DNA of 64,000 nt, taken from the NCBI GenBank assembly GCA_000403215.2, contig KE159527.1:320114-384113 (forward strand). Direction: 5' to 3'. The translations under genes and the position numbers were made by a program. Source of the DNA: Lachnospiraceae bacterium A4. Its GTDB lineage: Bacteria; Bacillota; Clostridia; Lachnospirales; Lachnospiraceae. The notes under the pieces are model-generated. The model searched no databases, had not been told where the DNA came from, and saw nothing but the letters and a program-made list of their open reading frames with translations. Of this stretch, positions 7,386 through 16,087 are shown piece after piece (within the stretch, counting starts at the first letter, position 1; each line of letters opens with the position of its first letter).

Positions 7386-7469
7386 TGCGGAAGATGGGAC
7401 TTGAACCCACACGTCGTTACCGACACAAGATCCTTAGTCTTGCCTGTCTGCCAATTCCAGCACTTCCGC
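7386..7469 (-). tRNA. tRNA-Leu (anticodon AAG)
   Basis: An 84-nt class II tRNA. The acceptor arm GCGGAAG/CTTCCGC pairs, the anticodon stem CAAGA/TCTTG encloses the loop CTAAGGA (anticodon AAG, codon CUU), a long variable arm is present, and the T-loop contains GGTTCAAGTCC. The 3' CCA is not encoded. A strong promoter lies just upstream. Confidence 0.93.
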
Positions 7470-7480
7470 GAACAAAAATT

Positions 7481-7509
7481 ATAATATCTTATTTCGACAC
7501 ATTTGTCAA
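7481..7509 (-). promoter_or_regulatory. Promoter of tRNA-Leu
   Basis: On the minus strand TTGACA (7509-7504), 17-bp spacer, TATTAT (7486-7481), followed by the tRNA start 12 bp on. Confidence 0.75.
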
Positions 7510-7556
7510 CTATTTTTCCAAATTTTATTATATATTTTTACCGGCTCTAATTTTAT

Positions 7557-7587
7557 GCGGCAGCCCAGTTCTGTTTCAAGCTGCCGC
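7557..7587 (-). terminator. Terminator after kptA
   Basis: GCGGCAG (7557-7563) pairs with CTGCCGC (7581-7587), 8 bp past the kptA stop. The tail is only moderately T-rich. Confidence 0.55.
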
Positions 7588-7594
7588 AAAGACT

Positions 7595-8146
7595 TTAGAC
7601 GATAAGCCGTTCAAAATATTCTGGCACAACCTTCTTGGTCAGCCATACACCATTTTCAGACAGATAAAATGCCTGTCCGTCACGGTACATGTCACCGCTG
7701 TGAATTTTGAGTACCACGGGTTTTCCATGGCGCTTTCCCACATTGACTGCGGTCTCGACATCTTTTGACAGATGCACATACAGCCGCCCCATCGGTTTGA
7801 GCCCTTCCCGCTCAATGCTGGCAAGGAAGCCGACAGCAGTGCCATGATATAAAAATACCGGCGGTTCCTGTTCCTTCAACCCGACATCTACTGGAACACT
7901 GTGCCCCTGATTCGCGCGGATATACGTCTTATCCTCATTAAACGAATAGCGCTGTTTGTTGTCTGTCCGAACGATTTCCTCAAGAAGCTCTCTGTCGATT
8001 CGTTTGCCAGTCCGCCTGATTCCTTCTATTAATTTGTCCACCTCTGCCCAGCCGTGTTCATCCAGCTCGATATAGGCTGCTTCTGGATGATGGCGCAGAA
8101 TGAGGCTGATGAATTTGCTCATGCTGTCGTTTGACATTTTTTTCAT
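7595..8146 (-). CDS. kptA: RNA 2'-phosphotransferase, Tpt1/KptA family
   Basis: A 183-residue enzyme that uses NAD+ to move an internal RNA 2'-phosphate onto ADP-ribose, giving ADP-ribose 1'',2''-cyclic phosphate and nicotinamide. Family signatures: the N-terminal winged-helix part with SLILRHHPE (about 12-20), IRANQGHS (about 75-82), LYHGT (about 98-102) and RLYVHLSKD. Length is normal for the family. AAAAGGAG precedes the ATG. It starts 13 bp after the GH42 gene, as the last gene of a six-gene run that also contains a 2H phosphoesterase. Bacteria lack the tRNA splicing that needs Tpt1 in yeast, so the cellular substrate is unknown. Confidence 0.93.
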   Translation of the reverse strand: MKKMSNDSMSKFISLILRHHPEAAYIELDEHGWAEVDKLIEGIRRTGKRIDRELLEEIVRTDNKQRYSFNEDKTYIRANQGHSVPVDVGLKEQEPPVFLYHGTAVGFLASIEREGLKPMGRLYVHLSKDVETAVNVGKRHGKPVVLKIHSGDMYRDGQAFYLSENGVWLTKKVVPEYFERLIV

Positions 8147-8159
8147 GCGAAATCTCCTT

Positions 8160-10202
8160 TTAACTTTTTATACCTTCTTCCAAAATCATACACTCAAACG
8201 CCCCCATCGTAACCTTCCCTTCTAACACCTCCCCTGTCTCGATGTTGATGTACGCCGACAAAAACTCCACGTCCGCCGCCGTTCTGTTAAAGTTCTGCAA
8301 AAACCACAGACTCCGATCGTCTGCCCTGCGCTCATTCACCGTCACGCCCATCGGGAATTTCACATTGAGACGGCATTCTAAGCCTTTTTTATGCAAAAGC
8401 TCTTGATAAAAAGCTCTCAGAAAATCCATCTCATTCATCGAGGCAATATAGTATGCCTCTCCTTTTCCATAAATGTTTCTCGTGAGCGCGGGATAGCCTG
8501 CATAAAAATCATGCTGGTACTCTGCAAGCACCTCTGCGCTTTTGGCGTGCACCAGTCCGCACAGCCCTGTGATTCGGTACGTTTGTCCCTGATACTGGAG
8601 GCTGTTCTCACAATAGCCGTCCGGCACGTCCATCTCCTCCGGCGCAATTCCCAAAACCTCCTCTAAAGGATGCTTTTCGAGATAGACTAAATCCGTATCG
8701 TCCACCTCCCCACTCCAGCAGGTCGTCACATAACAGCCGCCTTGTTCCACATATTGCTGCACGCTGTCCGCATAGCCTTTGCGGTACAGGTAATTTAACG
8801 GGGCAATGACCACACTGTACGAATCCAGTTCGCAGTCCATATCAACGATGTCCACATCGACGCCCATCTCCCAGAGCGGGCGGAAATATTCGAGAAAGAC
8901 CCGCTGATACTGGATATGGTTGTCAACGGCATAGGCGTCCTCCACTGCCCACCAGTTTTCCCAGTCAAAAATCATCGCAATCCGCGCCTGATTGCAGGTG
9001 CCAAGTACCTTGGGCGCAATCTGCAAAAGGCGTTCGCCAAGGCGCGCCACATCTCGAAATACTCTCGTGTTTTCCCCATATTTGTGATCGACCACCGCCC
9101 CGTGATATTTCTCGCTGCTGCCCCTGCTCTTGCGCCACTGGAAATACTGCACGCTGTCAGAGCCGCACGCCACCGCCTGCAAGGAGGACAATTCATGCAT
9201 TCCCGGCCGTTTCAGGCGGTTCTTCTCACGCCAGTTCACGACAGAGGGCGTGCTCTCCATCATCAAAAAATTATCCCGTTTCAGGCTCCGCACCAGACTG
9301 TGACAGGCAGCAGCCTCCGCCGCTGTATCCAGCTCGTCCGCGCCGCTGTGCCAGTCTGGATAGCAATCCCACGAGACAAAGTCTAACACCTTCGCCCACT
9401 GGAAATAATCCAACGGACGGAAAAATGCCATCAGGTTTGTTGTGACAGGCAGCGCACTGTAGCTGCGCACGGTGCGGATTTCCTCCTTGCAAAAATCAAG
9501 CTGTTGGCTGCTGACAAAACGCTTCCAGTCCAGATTTAGCCCGTGCAGCAGGTTCTCGCCGCGCGCTGAAGGCCCTTTGACCTGCGCCCAGTCAGTGTAA
9601 GTATGACTCCAGAAGGCTGTCCACCACGCCTTGTTCAGATTCTCAAGTGTTCCATATTTTTGCTGTAGCCATACGCGGAATGCCTGCTGGCAGTTTTCAC
9701 AGTGGCACGCGCCGTCAATGCCGTTGTTCGCAATCTCATTTGAGATATGCCAGCAGATCACGCCCGGATGCCTGCCAAAGCGCTCCGCGAGTTTCTGGTC
9801 TATCTGTCTTGTCTTTTCCCGCATCACCAGCGAGCTGGGGCAGTAATTATGCCGCTTTCCCGCATCATTGCGAACACCATTTTCACTGACCTGCCGCACC
9901 TCCTCATACTGGTCTGTCAGCCAGTGCGGCATCGCCCCCGTCGGCGTGGCTAGAATCGTATAGATGCCATTTTCATATAAACGCTGTATGATATTCTCCA
10001 GCCAGTCCAGCTCATATCTGCCCTCCTCAGGCTCCAGCCTGCTCCACGCAAAGATGCCAAGCGATACGCAGTTTACCCGCGCCTTTTTCATCAAGCGCAC
10101 GTCCTCCTCCAAAACCTCCGGGCAGTCGAGCCACTGATCTGGGTTGTAATCACCGCCGTGCAAAATTCCAAGTACATTTTCTGTATTGCTTCCTATCTTC
10201 AT
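8160..10202 (-). CDS. Beta-galactosidase, glycoside hydrolase family 42
   Basis: A 680-residue intracellular GH42 enzyme (no signal peptide) that removes terminal beta-galactosyl residues from oligosaccharides. The acid/base Glu156 (WHISNE) and nucleophile Glu316 (MMESTPS) are in place, as are the zinc ligands Cys121, Cys166, Cys168 and Cys171 (CHCENC). The domain order is a TIM barrel (1-390), a trimerisation domain (about 400-600) and a small beta domain. It lies 18 bp after the GH31 gene and 13 bp before kptA. Adjacent cytoplasmic GH31 and GH42 enzymes would fit breakdown of an imported galactose- and glucose- or xylose-containing oligosaccharide, but no transporter gene is next to them. 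Confidence 0.93.
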   Translation of the reverse strand: MKIGSNTENVLGILHGGDYNPDQWLDCPEVLEEDVRLMKKARVNCVSLGIFAWSRLEPEEGRYELDWLENIIQRLYENGIYTILATPTGAMPHWLTDQYEEVRQVSENGVRNDAGKRHNYCPSSLVMREKTRQIDQKLAERFGRHPGVICWHISNEIANNGIDGACHCENCQQAFRVWLQQKYGTLENLNKAWWTAFWSHTYTDWAQVKGPSARGENLLHGLNLDWKRFVSSQQLDFCKEEIRTVRSYSALPVTTNLMAFFRPLDYFQWAKVLDFVSWDCYPDWHSGADELDTAAEAAACHSLVRSLKRDNFLMMESTPSVVNWREKNRLKRPGMHELSSLQAVACGSDSVQYFQWRKSRGSSEKYHGAVVDHKYGENTRVFRDVARLGERLLQIAPKVLGTCNQARIAMIFDWENWWAVEDAYAVDNHIQYQRVFLEYFRPLWEMGVDVDIVDMDCELDSYSVVIAPLNYLYRKGYADSVQQYVEQGGCYVTTCWSGEVDDTDLVYLEKHPLEEVLGIAPEEMDVPDGYCENSLQYQGQTYRITGLCGLVHAKSAEVLAEYQHDFYAGYPALTRNIYGKGEAYYIASMNEMDFLRAFYQELLHKKGLECRLNVKFPMGVTVNERRADDRSLWFLQNFNRTAADVEFLSAYINIETGEVLEGKVTMGAFECMILEEGIKS

Positions 10203-10220
10203 CTATATTCTGCCTCCACA

Positions 10221-12632
10221 TTATCCTATTTCAATAAGCCTGTCCTTTGCGATCTGGGGCACGGGCATTTGTTCCACAATCTCCACATATGCCGCCTTGT
10301 CGGCGCAGCACAGCCTTTCATATATACTGTTCTTTTCATTGTTATCCATCTGTAATTTGGTAATGGTTTTCCGCAAAGCCTCTTTCCGCTTCTCGTCCGC
10401 CTTCTTTGCAAAGTGCACGCAAATTTCATATTTCGTATTTGGACAGACTTCTTCTATAACGACACTCAGACGCCCGTTATCGTCCACGGCTGCCGCACAT
10501 GCCTTCCCATCTGCCAAAACAGTTACAGTACCAGACAAAATATTGCTGAATACAAACTTATATCTTCTTGGCGGTATGCGTAATGCTGCTTCTTTCATCT
10601 CTGTATTGCAATGGAACATTACTGACTGGACACCTTCGCCCGCCTTTGACACAAATACCGTATCCAGCCGATTTCCGTCCTGCTCTTCATGCAATGTATA
10701 GCTTCCATTCCCGTTTGTGACAACCACTTTCAACTGGTCTGGATTCGACACATCATTTGTATATTTGCGGTCATCAAGCACAAAGAAGCCGCCTTCTTTT
10801 AACAAGACTGGCATCTCCTCCAGCCAGCGAATGAATGTAAGTTCTTGTCCGCCTGTGTACTCATCTCCCGTAAAGAAATCAGTCCACGTGCCCTGCGGCA
10901 GCCACGCTTTCACCCTTGCCATGCCCTGCGCTTCGCTCTTGGCTGTCACTGGCGCCACAATCATCTGACCGCCGAACAAGTATTGGTTCGGATATTGATA
11001 GGCTTCTTCTTCGTCTGCCCACTCATAATACATTGGCTCGATGAGCGCAAGCCCGTTCTCGGCAACTTCCACAGACGCCGAATACAAAAACGGTATCATT
11101 CGGTGCCGCAGCCGCAAATACTCCGCCGCAATCAGACCTGTACCATTTCCATATGCCCACGGCTCTTTCGTAAAGGTATCAGAATTGCTGCTGTGCAGGC
11201 GGTTAATCGGGCTGAATACGCCAAACTGCAAAAAGCGCACATAGAGCTCATCATCTTTGTAACCGCACATATGGCCGCCAATATCATGACTCCACCAGCA
11301 GTACCCTGCATTCGATGCCGTCGCTGTAAAATACGGCAGATACCCCAGACTCTCCCATGTCACCAGCGTATCTCCCGAGAAGCCCAGCGGATACCGGTGC
11401 GCGCCGATGCCGCTGTAGCGCGACAAGATCAGCGGTGCATGTTCCACGCCATTGTCCAGAAAATGATAGTGGTTGAGCGCCCAGAGCGGGTCAAGCCCCT
11501 CGAGCTTTGAGTCAAGTCCCTGCTGCCAGTCAATCCACCAGAAATCCACGCCCTCCCGCTCATACGGCTTGTGAAGCACCTTAAAATACGCATTGATAAA
11601 CGTCGCGTCGGTCATGTCAAAAGGAATCTGCTGCTCTGTCGCCGGGTCTATGCCTACTGCCTCTGCCATCTCCTCATAACAGTCCTCAAAATACCGCACG
11701 CCAAGCGCAGGGTGCAGATTCAAAGTCGTATGCAGATTTTTCTCATGCAGTTTTCCCAGAAAACGCCTGTAATCTGGAAACAAGTCTGTGTTCCAGCTAT
11801 ACCCGGTCCAACCGTCACTGCCGCCGTGCAGTGCGTCGTTTTTCCCACTCTGCGTAATCTGTTTGCGCGTGTCCAGCGTCTCTGACCAGTGCCAGTCCAT
11901 ATCCACCGTCGCAACCGTCAGCGGAAGCTCACGCGCATCAAAATTCTCAATCGTGTGCAGATACTCTTTTTCCGTATAGGCATGATACCGGCTCCACCAG
12001 TTGCCCAGCGCAAAACGCGGTATCAGCGGTGTCTTTCCGCAGATGGAAAACAGCGCCTTCAATGCACCCCTGTAATCCTTCCCATACGCGAACACATAAT
12101 CGTCCTTTTCAGGATATTCGCGCCGTTCAAGCATTCCATCTTCCTTTAAAATCAAAGACTGGCTGTCCTCCAAAAGAGCCACACCGTTTCTGGACACAAC
12201 GCCGTATCCCAATTGAATCTTCTCGGACGGCTGCCCGTCGCTGTCAAAAGAAATAAACTGGTCTCCGTCACAGCAGTCGAGTGTCCGGTAAGTGCCCAAA
12301 AGATTTTCGCTGTTGTTCAGAAAACTTTTTTTCTCTTGTCCTGCAAATACCACAAAACTTTCCTCAATGCTGCCCTTCCACACAAGAGTCACGCTGTCTG
12401 TGGCAATTCTTAATTCCGATGCCTCCTGATTTTCCGAAACAGAAAAAGATACTTGTTCGAACCACCGAAACCACACCGTCTGCGTCGCCTGATCACAAAA
12501 ATGCCCCTCGGGCTCCTGCTCAATGCGAAACAGCCTGTCGCCAAGAACCGTAATCCGCACCCCCTCTCTCACGACCATATTCTCCTGCAATGCAGCAGGT
12601 TCTGTCTTTGCAATTAAATGCTTGTCTAACAT
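10221..12632 (-). CDS. Glycoside hydrolase family 31 (alpha-glucosidase/alpha-xylosidase type)
   Basis: An 803-residue cytoplasmic GH31 protein. The catalytic nucleophile is Asp368 in WWIDWQQG and the acid/base is Asp421 in GFSGDT. The N-terminal beta-sandwich and barrel segments (GNWWSRYHAYT, VATVDMDWHW) match the family. The exact specificity (alpha-glucoside, xyloside or galactoside) cannot be read from the sequence. The ATG at 12632 has GGAGGAAAC upstream; an ATG 16 codons earlier overlaps the preceding gene and lacks a site. It is placed between the small unknown gene (19-bp gap) and GH42 (18-bp gap), so almost certainly co-transcribed with both. Confidence 0.92.
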   Translation of the reverse strand: MLDKHLIAKTEPAALQENMVVREGVRITVLGDRLFRIEQEPEGHFCDQATQTVWFRWFEQVSFSVSENQEASELRIATDSVTLVWKGSIEESFVVFAGQEKKSFLNNSENLLGTYRTLDCCDGDQFISFDSDGQPSEKIQLGYGVVSRNGVALLEDSQSLILKEDGMLERREYPEKDDYVFAYGKDYRGALKALFSICGKTPLIPRFALGNWWSRYHAYTEKEYLHTIENFDARELPLTVATVDMDWHWSETLDTRKQITQSGKNDALHGGSDGWTGYSWNTDLFPDYRRFLGKLHEKNLHTTLNLHPALGVRYFEDCYEEMAEAVGIDPATEQQIPFDMTDATFINAYFKVLHKPYEREGVDFWWIDWQQGLDSKLEGLDPLWALNHYHFLDNGVEHAPLILSRYSGIGAHRYPLGFSGDTLVTWESLGYLPYFTATASNAGYCWWSHDIGGHMCGYKDDELYVRFLQFGVFSPINRLHSSNSDTFTKEPWAYGNGTGLIAAEYLRLRHRMIPFLYSASVEVAENGLALIEPMYYEWADEEEAYQYPNQYLFGGQMIVAPVTAKSEAQGMARVKAWLPQGTWTDFFTGDEYTGGQELTFIRWLEEMPVLLKEGGFFVLDDRKYTNDVSNPDQLKVVVTNGNGSYTLHEEQDGNRLDTVFVSKAGEGVQSVMFHCNTEMKEAALRIPPRRYKFVFSNILSGTVTVLADGKACAAAVDDNGRLSVVIEEVCPNTKYEICVHFAKKADEKRKEALRKTITKLQMDNNEKNSIYERLCCADKAAYVEIVEQMPVPQIAKDRLIEIG

Positions 12633-12651
12633 CACTTGTTTCCTCCTGTAT

Positions 12652-13158
12652 TCAAACCTTTTTCTCGAACAGATACGCAATCTTGCTGTAATAAGCCTCC
12701 TTGCTCATCTCATGACCAATCTTATAATCTGTCAATATCTCATGTAACGGCAGTTTTTCTATAATGTTTTTGCTGCGCTCTTTGCTTTGGAAATGAATAT
12801 ATGCGTACATCCACCCTGCCCAATAGAGCTGGTAGCGTGCATACTCCTGCTGTTTCCCCCTTAACCGGAAGGCCGCCATCTCGTTCTCGTTGTCTACTTC
12901 GATGAAATCCTTTGCGGTATCATATGCTGCCTGTGACAACAATGTCGGATGGCCAATTTCCATCAATGCCCTGCAATCTGATTTCATAAAGGATTCTATA
13001 AACATTTCTTTATCTAAAAGAAACTGCTCATCGCCTAGAATTTCTCTGCAATACGCCTCACAGTATTCAAAGAGATAGCCCATATTTTCCATGTCCTTAT
13101 CCAGCCAAAATTCATCATAGCATATAAATTCCTCTAAATTTTGTGCCATTGGTACCAT
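12652..13158 (-). CDS. Unknown 168-residue protein, probable partner of the DUF3990 protein
   Basis: An acidic, mostly helical soluble protein (begins MVPMAQNLEEFICYDEF; conserved-looking WAGWMYAYIHF at about 120-130 and GHEMSKEAYY near the end). The gene starts 12 bp after the DUF3990 stop, with GAGAGGTG before the ATG. Small acidic partners directly next to ADP-ribosyltransferase-like genes are often antitoxins or immunity factors, so that role is suggested here by context only. No nucleic-acid binding motif is seen. It is followed after 19 bp by the GH31 gene. Confidence 0.75.
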   Translation of the reverse strand: MVPMAQNLEEFICYDEFWLDKDMENMGYLFEYCEAYCREILGDEQFLLDKEMFIESFMKSDCRALMEIGHPTLLSQAAYDTAKDFIEVDNENEMAAFRLRGKQQEYARYQLYWAGWMYAYIHFQSKERSKNIIEKLPLHEILTDYKIGHEMSKEAYYSKIAYLFEKKV

Positions 13159-13170
13159 AGTTACACCTCT

Positions 13171-13896
13171 CTATACAAAATCATAAATTGTCTGTTTGCC
13201 TGCTCTGCCCCCCTGATTCACTCTTAATGTGTTGTACTGCTGCCTTGCATACTGATCTCTCTTAACAAAAAATCCTCTGTACTTGTCTGGAACTTCGTTT
13301 ACCTCCACTTTGGTCAATCTACCAAATGCCTTCTCACTCTTGATAAAAACCTGTATTCCTAGTTCACCTGTCCGCAATGCTTTTTCTAATGTATCTTTAT
13401 ATATTGTTCCTGAGACAAATGCTTCCGCATAAGCAAAATAACTGTCATCTGCTCTATATCCTATAATAATATCATAATTGCTTGTATCCAATTTATAATT
13501 CTCGAGAAATATTTTTACATTATCCCGCACAACTTCCTTATCACCTAAATTTAACTTTCTATTATATAACAGCTCTGCAATCCAATGGATACTGTCCAAC
13601 TCTGTCAAATTTAATATCGCTAAATCTGACGTATCCAGCTCAAACGTGTGAATATATGCCTTTTTCCCTTGTGTGTATGTTCCCCATGCCCATTCTTTCG
13701 CCAATTCCTTATTGGGCGTTGTGTAAAAGCCTTTACCATAATCGTTATCACTTCCACCAACACCATATGTGGGGACCATCGTTTCGTTTTTATTGCCATG
13801 ATAAATGCTTATATTTCTTTTTTGCAGCAATTTTTTCACCTCTGCAATTTCAGCATATTCCGCTGTATTGGGGCTATCCTTTCTCACTGTCTCCAA
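13171..13896 (-). CDS. DUF3990 protein, ADP-ribosyltransferase-like
   Basis: A 241-residue protein of the DUF3990 family, which has a predicted ADP-ribosyltransferase fold. The diagnostic segments are IYHGN (about 31-35), GGSDNDYGKGFYTT (about 47-60), a helical middle and AYAEAFVSGTIY (about 156-167), followed by a basic tail. The start is uncertain: the frame begins with TTG at 13896 and has a weak ribosome binding site; GTG at 13887 is an alternative. It lies 54 bp after the 2H phosphoesterase gene and 12 bp before its small partner. Target and activity are unknown; a toxin or a NAD-consuming signalling enzyme are the main options. Confidence 0.82.
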   Translation of the reverse strand: METVRKDSPNTAEYAEIAEVKKLLQKRNISIYHGNKNETMVPTYGVGGSDNDYGKGFYTTPNKELAKEWAWGTYTQGKKAYIHTFELDTSDLAILNLTELDSIHWIAELLYNRKLNLGDKEVVRDNVKIFLENYKLDTSNYDIIIGYRADDSYFAYAEAFVSGTIYKDTLEKALRTGELGIQVFIKSEKAFGRLTKVEVNEVPDKYRGFFVKRDQYARQQYNTLRVNQGGRAGKQTIYDFV

Positions 13897-13950
13897 TTAC
13901 TTCTCACGTTCCCTTCCTGTTTTTGTGTCTGGCACATGCAGTCCTTGGCT

Positions 13951-14670
13951 TCAATGACGTGCCAAATTTATAACATTGATATAGTCATTCATGCTCACAA
14001 ACTTTTGATAGTACAACTGTTCCACAGACAGCTCAAATTCAATTTCCTGCTCATTTAGCTGGCGGACAGCCTTCTCTAGCCCTCTGGCAGACTGCACATC
14101 AAATCCGTAAACATTATAATACGCCAGTGTAATATGCGGTGTAAACGGGTATGGCAGCCGCTTCACTTCATCAAAGATGTCATACAGTTCCATCATTTTG
14201 CGATAGTCCTCCCCGCCCGCAGGGTACACCCCCATGACCAGACTGGTGTCCACCATATTAAACACCGCTTTGCTTTTCATTTTCAGGACTGTTTTCTCAT
14301 ACTTTTGTACCTGCTGCATTTGTTCAATCACCTTGAGCTCATTCTCAAACACGTCTTTCGCCACCTCCTGCAAAACAGGAGAATTGCTCAAATCATGCAG
14401 CGTTACATGAAACGTCTGGGGAACCAGCCGCTCACAAAAACAGTCCGGTGCCGACTGATACAAAAATGCTGCAAATGCAGCCAGTTTTTCTTTTACAGAA
14501 GCAGCCAGTTCAAAAACAACCGTATCTCCATAAAAATTCCGAAACGTATTATCGGGATTCACTTTTTTAGAAATCGACGGGTTTCCTTTGAAATAACCAT
14601 CTCCATACGTCCATTCCTTTTTTTCAAAAGAAAAAATCCTGTCTAAAAATTCTTGATAGGTCTCCATCAT
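13951..14670 (-). CDS. 2H phosphoesterase (LigT/cyclic phosphodiesterase superfamily)
   Basis: About 239 residues with the two HxT motifs that define the 2H superfamily: HVTLHD (His88-Thr90) and HITLAY (His179-Thr181). Members open 2',3'-cyclic phosphates or, in the CPDase branch, convert ADP-ribose 1'',2''-cyclic phosphate to ADP-ribose 1''-phosphate. The start is set at 14670 by AAAGGGGGAAG directly upstream; an earlier in-frame ATG exists at 14706. It is the first gene of the six-gene run ending in kptA, whose product makes exactly the cyclic ADP-ribose phosphate that CPDases cleave. The substrate here is not proven. Confidence 0.85.
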   Translation of the reverse strand: MMETYQEFLDRIFSFEKKEWTYGDGYFKGNPSISKKVNPDNTFRNFYGDTVVFELAASVKEKLAAFAAFLYQSAPDCFCERLVPQTFHVTLHDLSNSPVLQEVAKDVFENELKVIEQMQQVQKYEKTVLKMKSKAVFNMVDTSLVMGVYPAGGEDYRKMMELYDIFDEVKRLPYPFTPHITLAYYNVYGFDVQSARGLEKAVRQLNEQEIEFELSVEQLYYQKFVSMNDYINVINLARH

Positions 14671-14761
14671 CACTTCCCCCTTTCTTTTCATCATACAATA
14701 AATCACGCAAGATAGCTATCCCAAATTCCATTTCCTGACAGCAAAGTTATGACATCTGCTA

Positions 14762-14790
14762 TTGACACGCACTGCGGCAGCTTATATCAT
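14762..14790 (+). promoter_or_regulatory. Promoter of the gene at 14825
   Basis: TTGACA (14762-14767), 17-bp spacer, TATCAT (14785-14790), about 35 bp before the start codon. Confidence 0.7.
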
Positions 14791-14824
14791 AATATCAAAA
14801 TACTATTTTGGAGGGACGCGCATC

Positions 14825-15871
14825 ATGGAGGTATATTACAGCACAGACGAAACAATCTGGGGACACAGCAAACAAGCAGAAAAACTCACCAAGGTTTCCA
14901 TCAACCGAACTGTTTTGTGGGAAAACCAAGAGATTTTTATCCCAGCAGTCTATGTAGGTTTATCGGGCGCGGTACTTGATCTTTGTGTCAAAATTCCCTC
15001 AGAAGATATGGTTCATTTTCTGCAAAAATGGGATACCGAAAAACGCCTCTCCCTGAAAACCTCGGAGGAGTACGAACAGTTCGAATCCGAAAATCCAAGC
15101 TGCAAGCACTTTCGCACGGAAATCTGTCTCAATGGAAAACCGCTGGCCTTATTGATGGGCAGCAGTCTGTTCTGGTATTGTGATGATGTGGTTCATCAGA
15201 CTGTGCCCCAAGAAACACTCGCACAGGCAAAGACAGGGACCGCAGCAAACAACAATCCAGACACGGACTTGTGGCAAAATGACCCAGATGCCGAACGGCT
15301 GCGAACCGCTTACCACTGCGGTGCAGACGGCTGCTGGCAGTTTGAACGTCTTGTCTGGCAGTGGACTGACACACCTGTACTGTCACCACAGGAAATCACC
15401 TTACTTTTCCGCGCCTGTCCAAAACCCGTGACAGCGGGATACTTTGTCACGGCCTCCGGTTCCAGCGATAAACCTGTAACGCTTATCAAGGCCCTCTATC
15501 CGGAAACGAATCAGGAGTACACCATCACCCAGCATGAATGCAGGCTGACCCGGCACAGCTTTGACAACACCAAAGGAATCTCCTATCCTGAATACAGCCA
15601 GTCACTCCTCTACAGTATATCACCCAGCCTTGCACCAGAACTGTATGATATTATAGACTGCTGCGCTGGCGACACCCCGCGCATGAGCGGTATGCCGGAC
15701 AGAACATGCAGCCACACAGCCGCCTTCGCCTGCGCCCCAAGTCCCGCATCAGACAAAAGACTTGCAATGTCCTCCTTCCATTTTGAACGCTTTTTCTCTG
15801 AAGTCCGCTGGCGGCTGGTATTCTATGTAACGCAAAAACCAGCACTGGAAGTGCGTTTTCCGATATTGTGA
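14825..15871 (+). CDS. Unknown soluble protein of 348 residues
   Basis: No family is recognised. The protein has no signal peptide or membrane segment. It begins MEVYYSTDETIWGHSKQAEK and is rich in Trp, Cys and acidic residues, with LFWYCDD near 140 and a C-terminal segment (SEVRWRLVFYV) that looks like a beta strand pair. The ATG at 14825 has TTGGAGGGA in front and a good promoter; a 21-codon upstream extension lacks both. It is divergent from the 2H-kptA operon and monocistronic, since 216 bp separate it from the next gene. Confidence 0.75.
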   Translation: MEVYYSTDETIWGHSKQAEKLTKVSINRTVLWENQEIFIPAVYVGLSGAVLDLCVKIPSEDMVHFLQKWDTEKRLSLKTSEEYEQFESENPSCKHFRTEICLNGKPLALLMGSSLFWYCDDVVHQTVPQETLAQAKTGTAANNNPDTDLWQNDPDAERLRTAYHCGADGCWQFERLVWQWTDTPVLSPQEITLLFRACPKPVTAGYFVTASGSSDKPVTLIKALYPETNQEYTITQHECRLTRHSFDNTKGISYPEYSQSLLYSISPSLAPELYDIIDCCAGDTPRMSGMPDRTCSHTAAFACAPSPASDKRLAMSSFHFERFFSEVRWRLVFYVTQKPALEVRFPIL

Positions 15872-15894
15872 GCTTTCGTTTTTACAACTTTTAT

Positions 15895-15913
15895 TGATAA
15901 TTATTCCTTATCA
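15895..15913. promoter_or_regulatory. Palindrome resembling a Fur/PerR-type operator
   Basis: TGATAATTATTCCTTATCA has perfect TGATAA/TTATCA half-sites in an AT-rich core, in the 216-bp gap before the Fe-S aldo/keto reductase gene. It resembles a Fur-family box but is not an exact match. The rest of 15872-16087 shows nothing else clear. Confidence 0.35.
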
Positions 15914-16087
15914 TGATACACTTAAATTCACAAACTGGCGTTTAGAAAAATCTTAATCAGGCTGATCAACCAGACAATCAATACCCCCGGCGCCTAACCT
16001 GTATCAGCAGACCACGCCGCTTTGAACTGAAAAATTCTGAAACACGCTACTATACAAAATTACAACACACAAAGGAGGTCCTATTCA

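Noticed and set aside
7386-7469. tRNA-Leu as the integration site of the mobile element
   Set aside because: The element's ends are explained by the 7-bp repeat at 920 and 5228, over 2 kb away; no copy of the tRNA 3' end is seen at either end.
15129-15389. Several open frames opposite or overlapping the gene at 14825-15871
   Set aside because: They lack ribosome binding sites and lie inside a gene with a good promoter and start.
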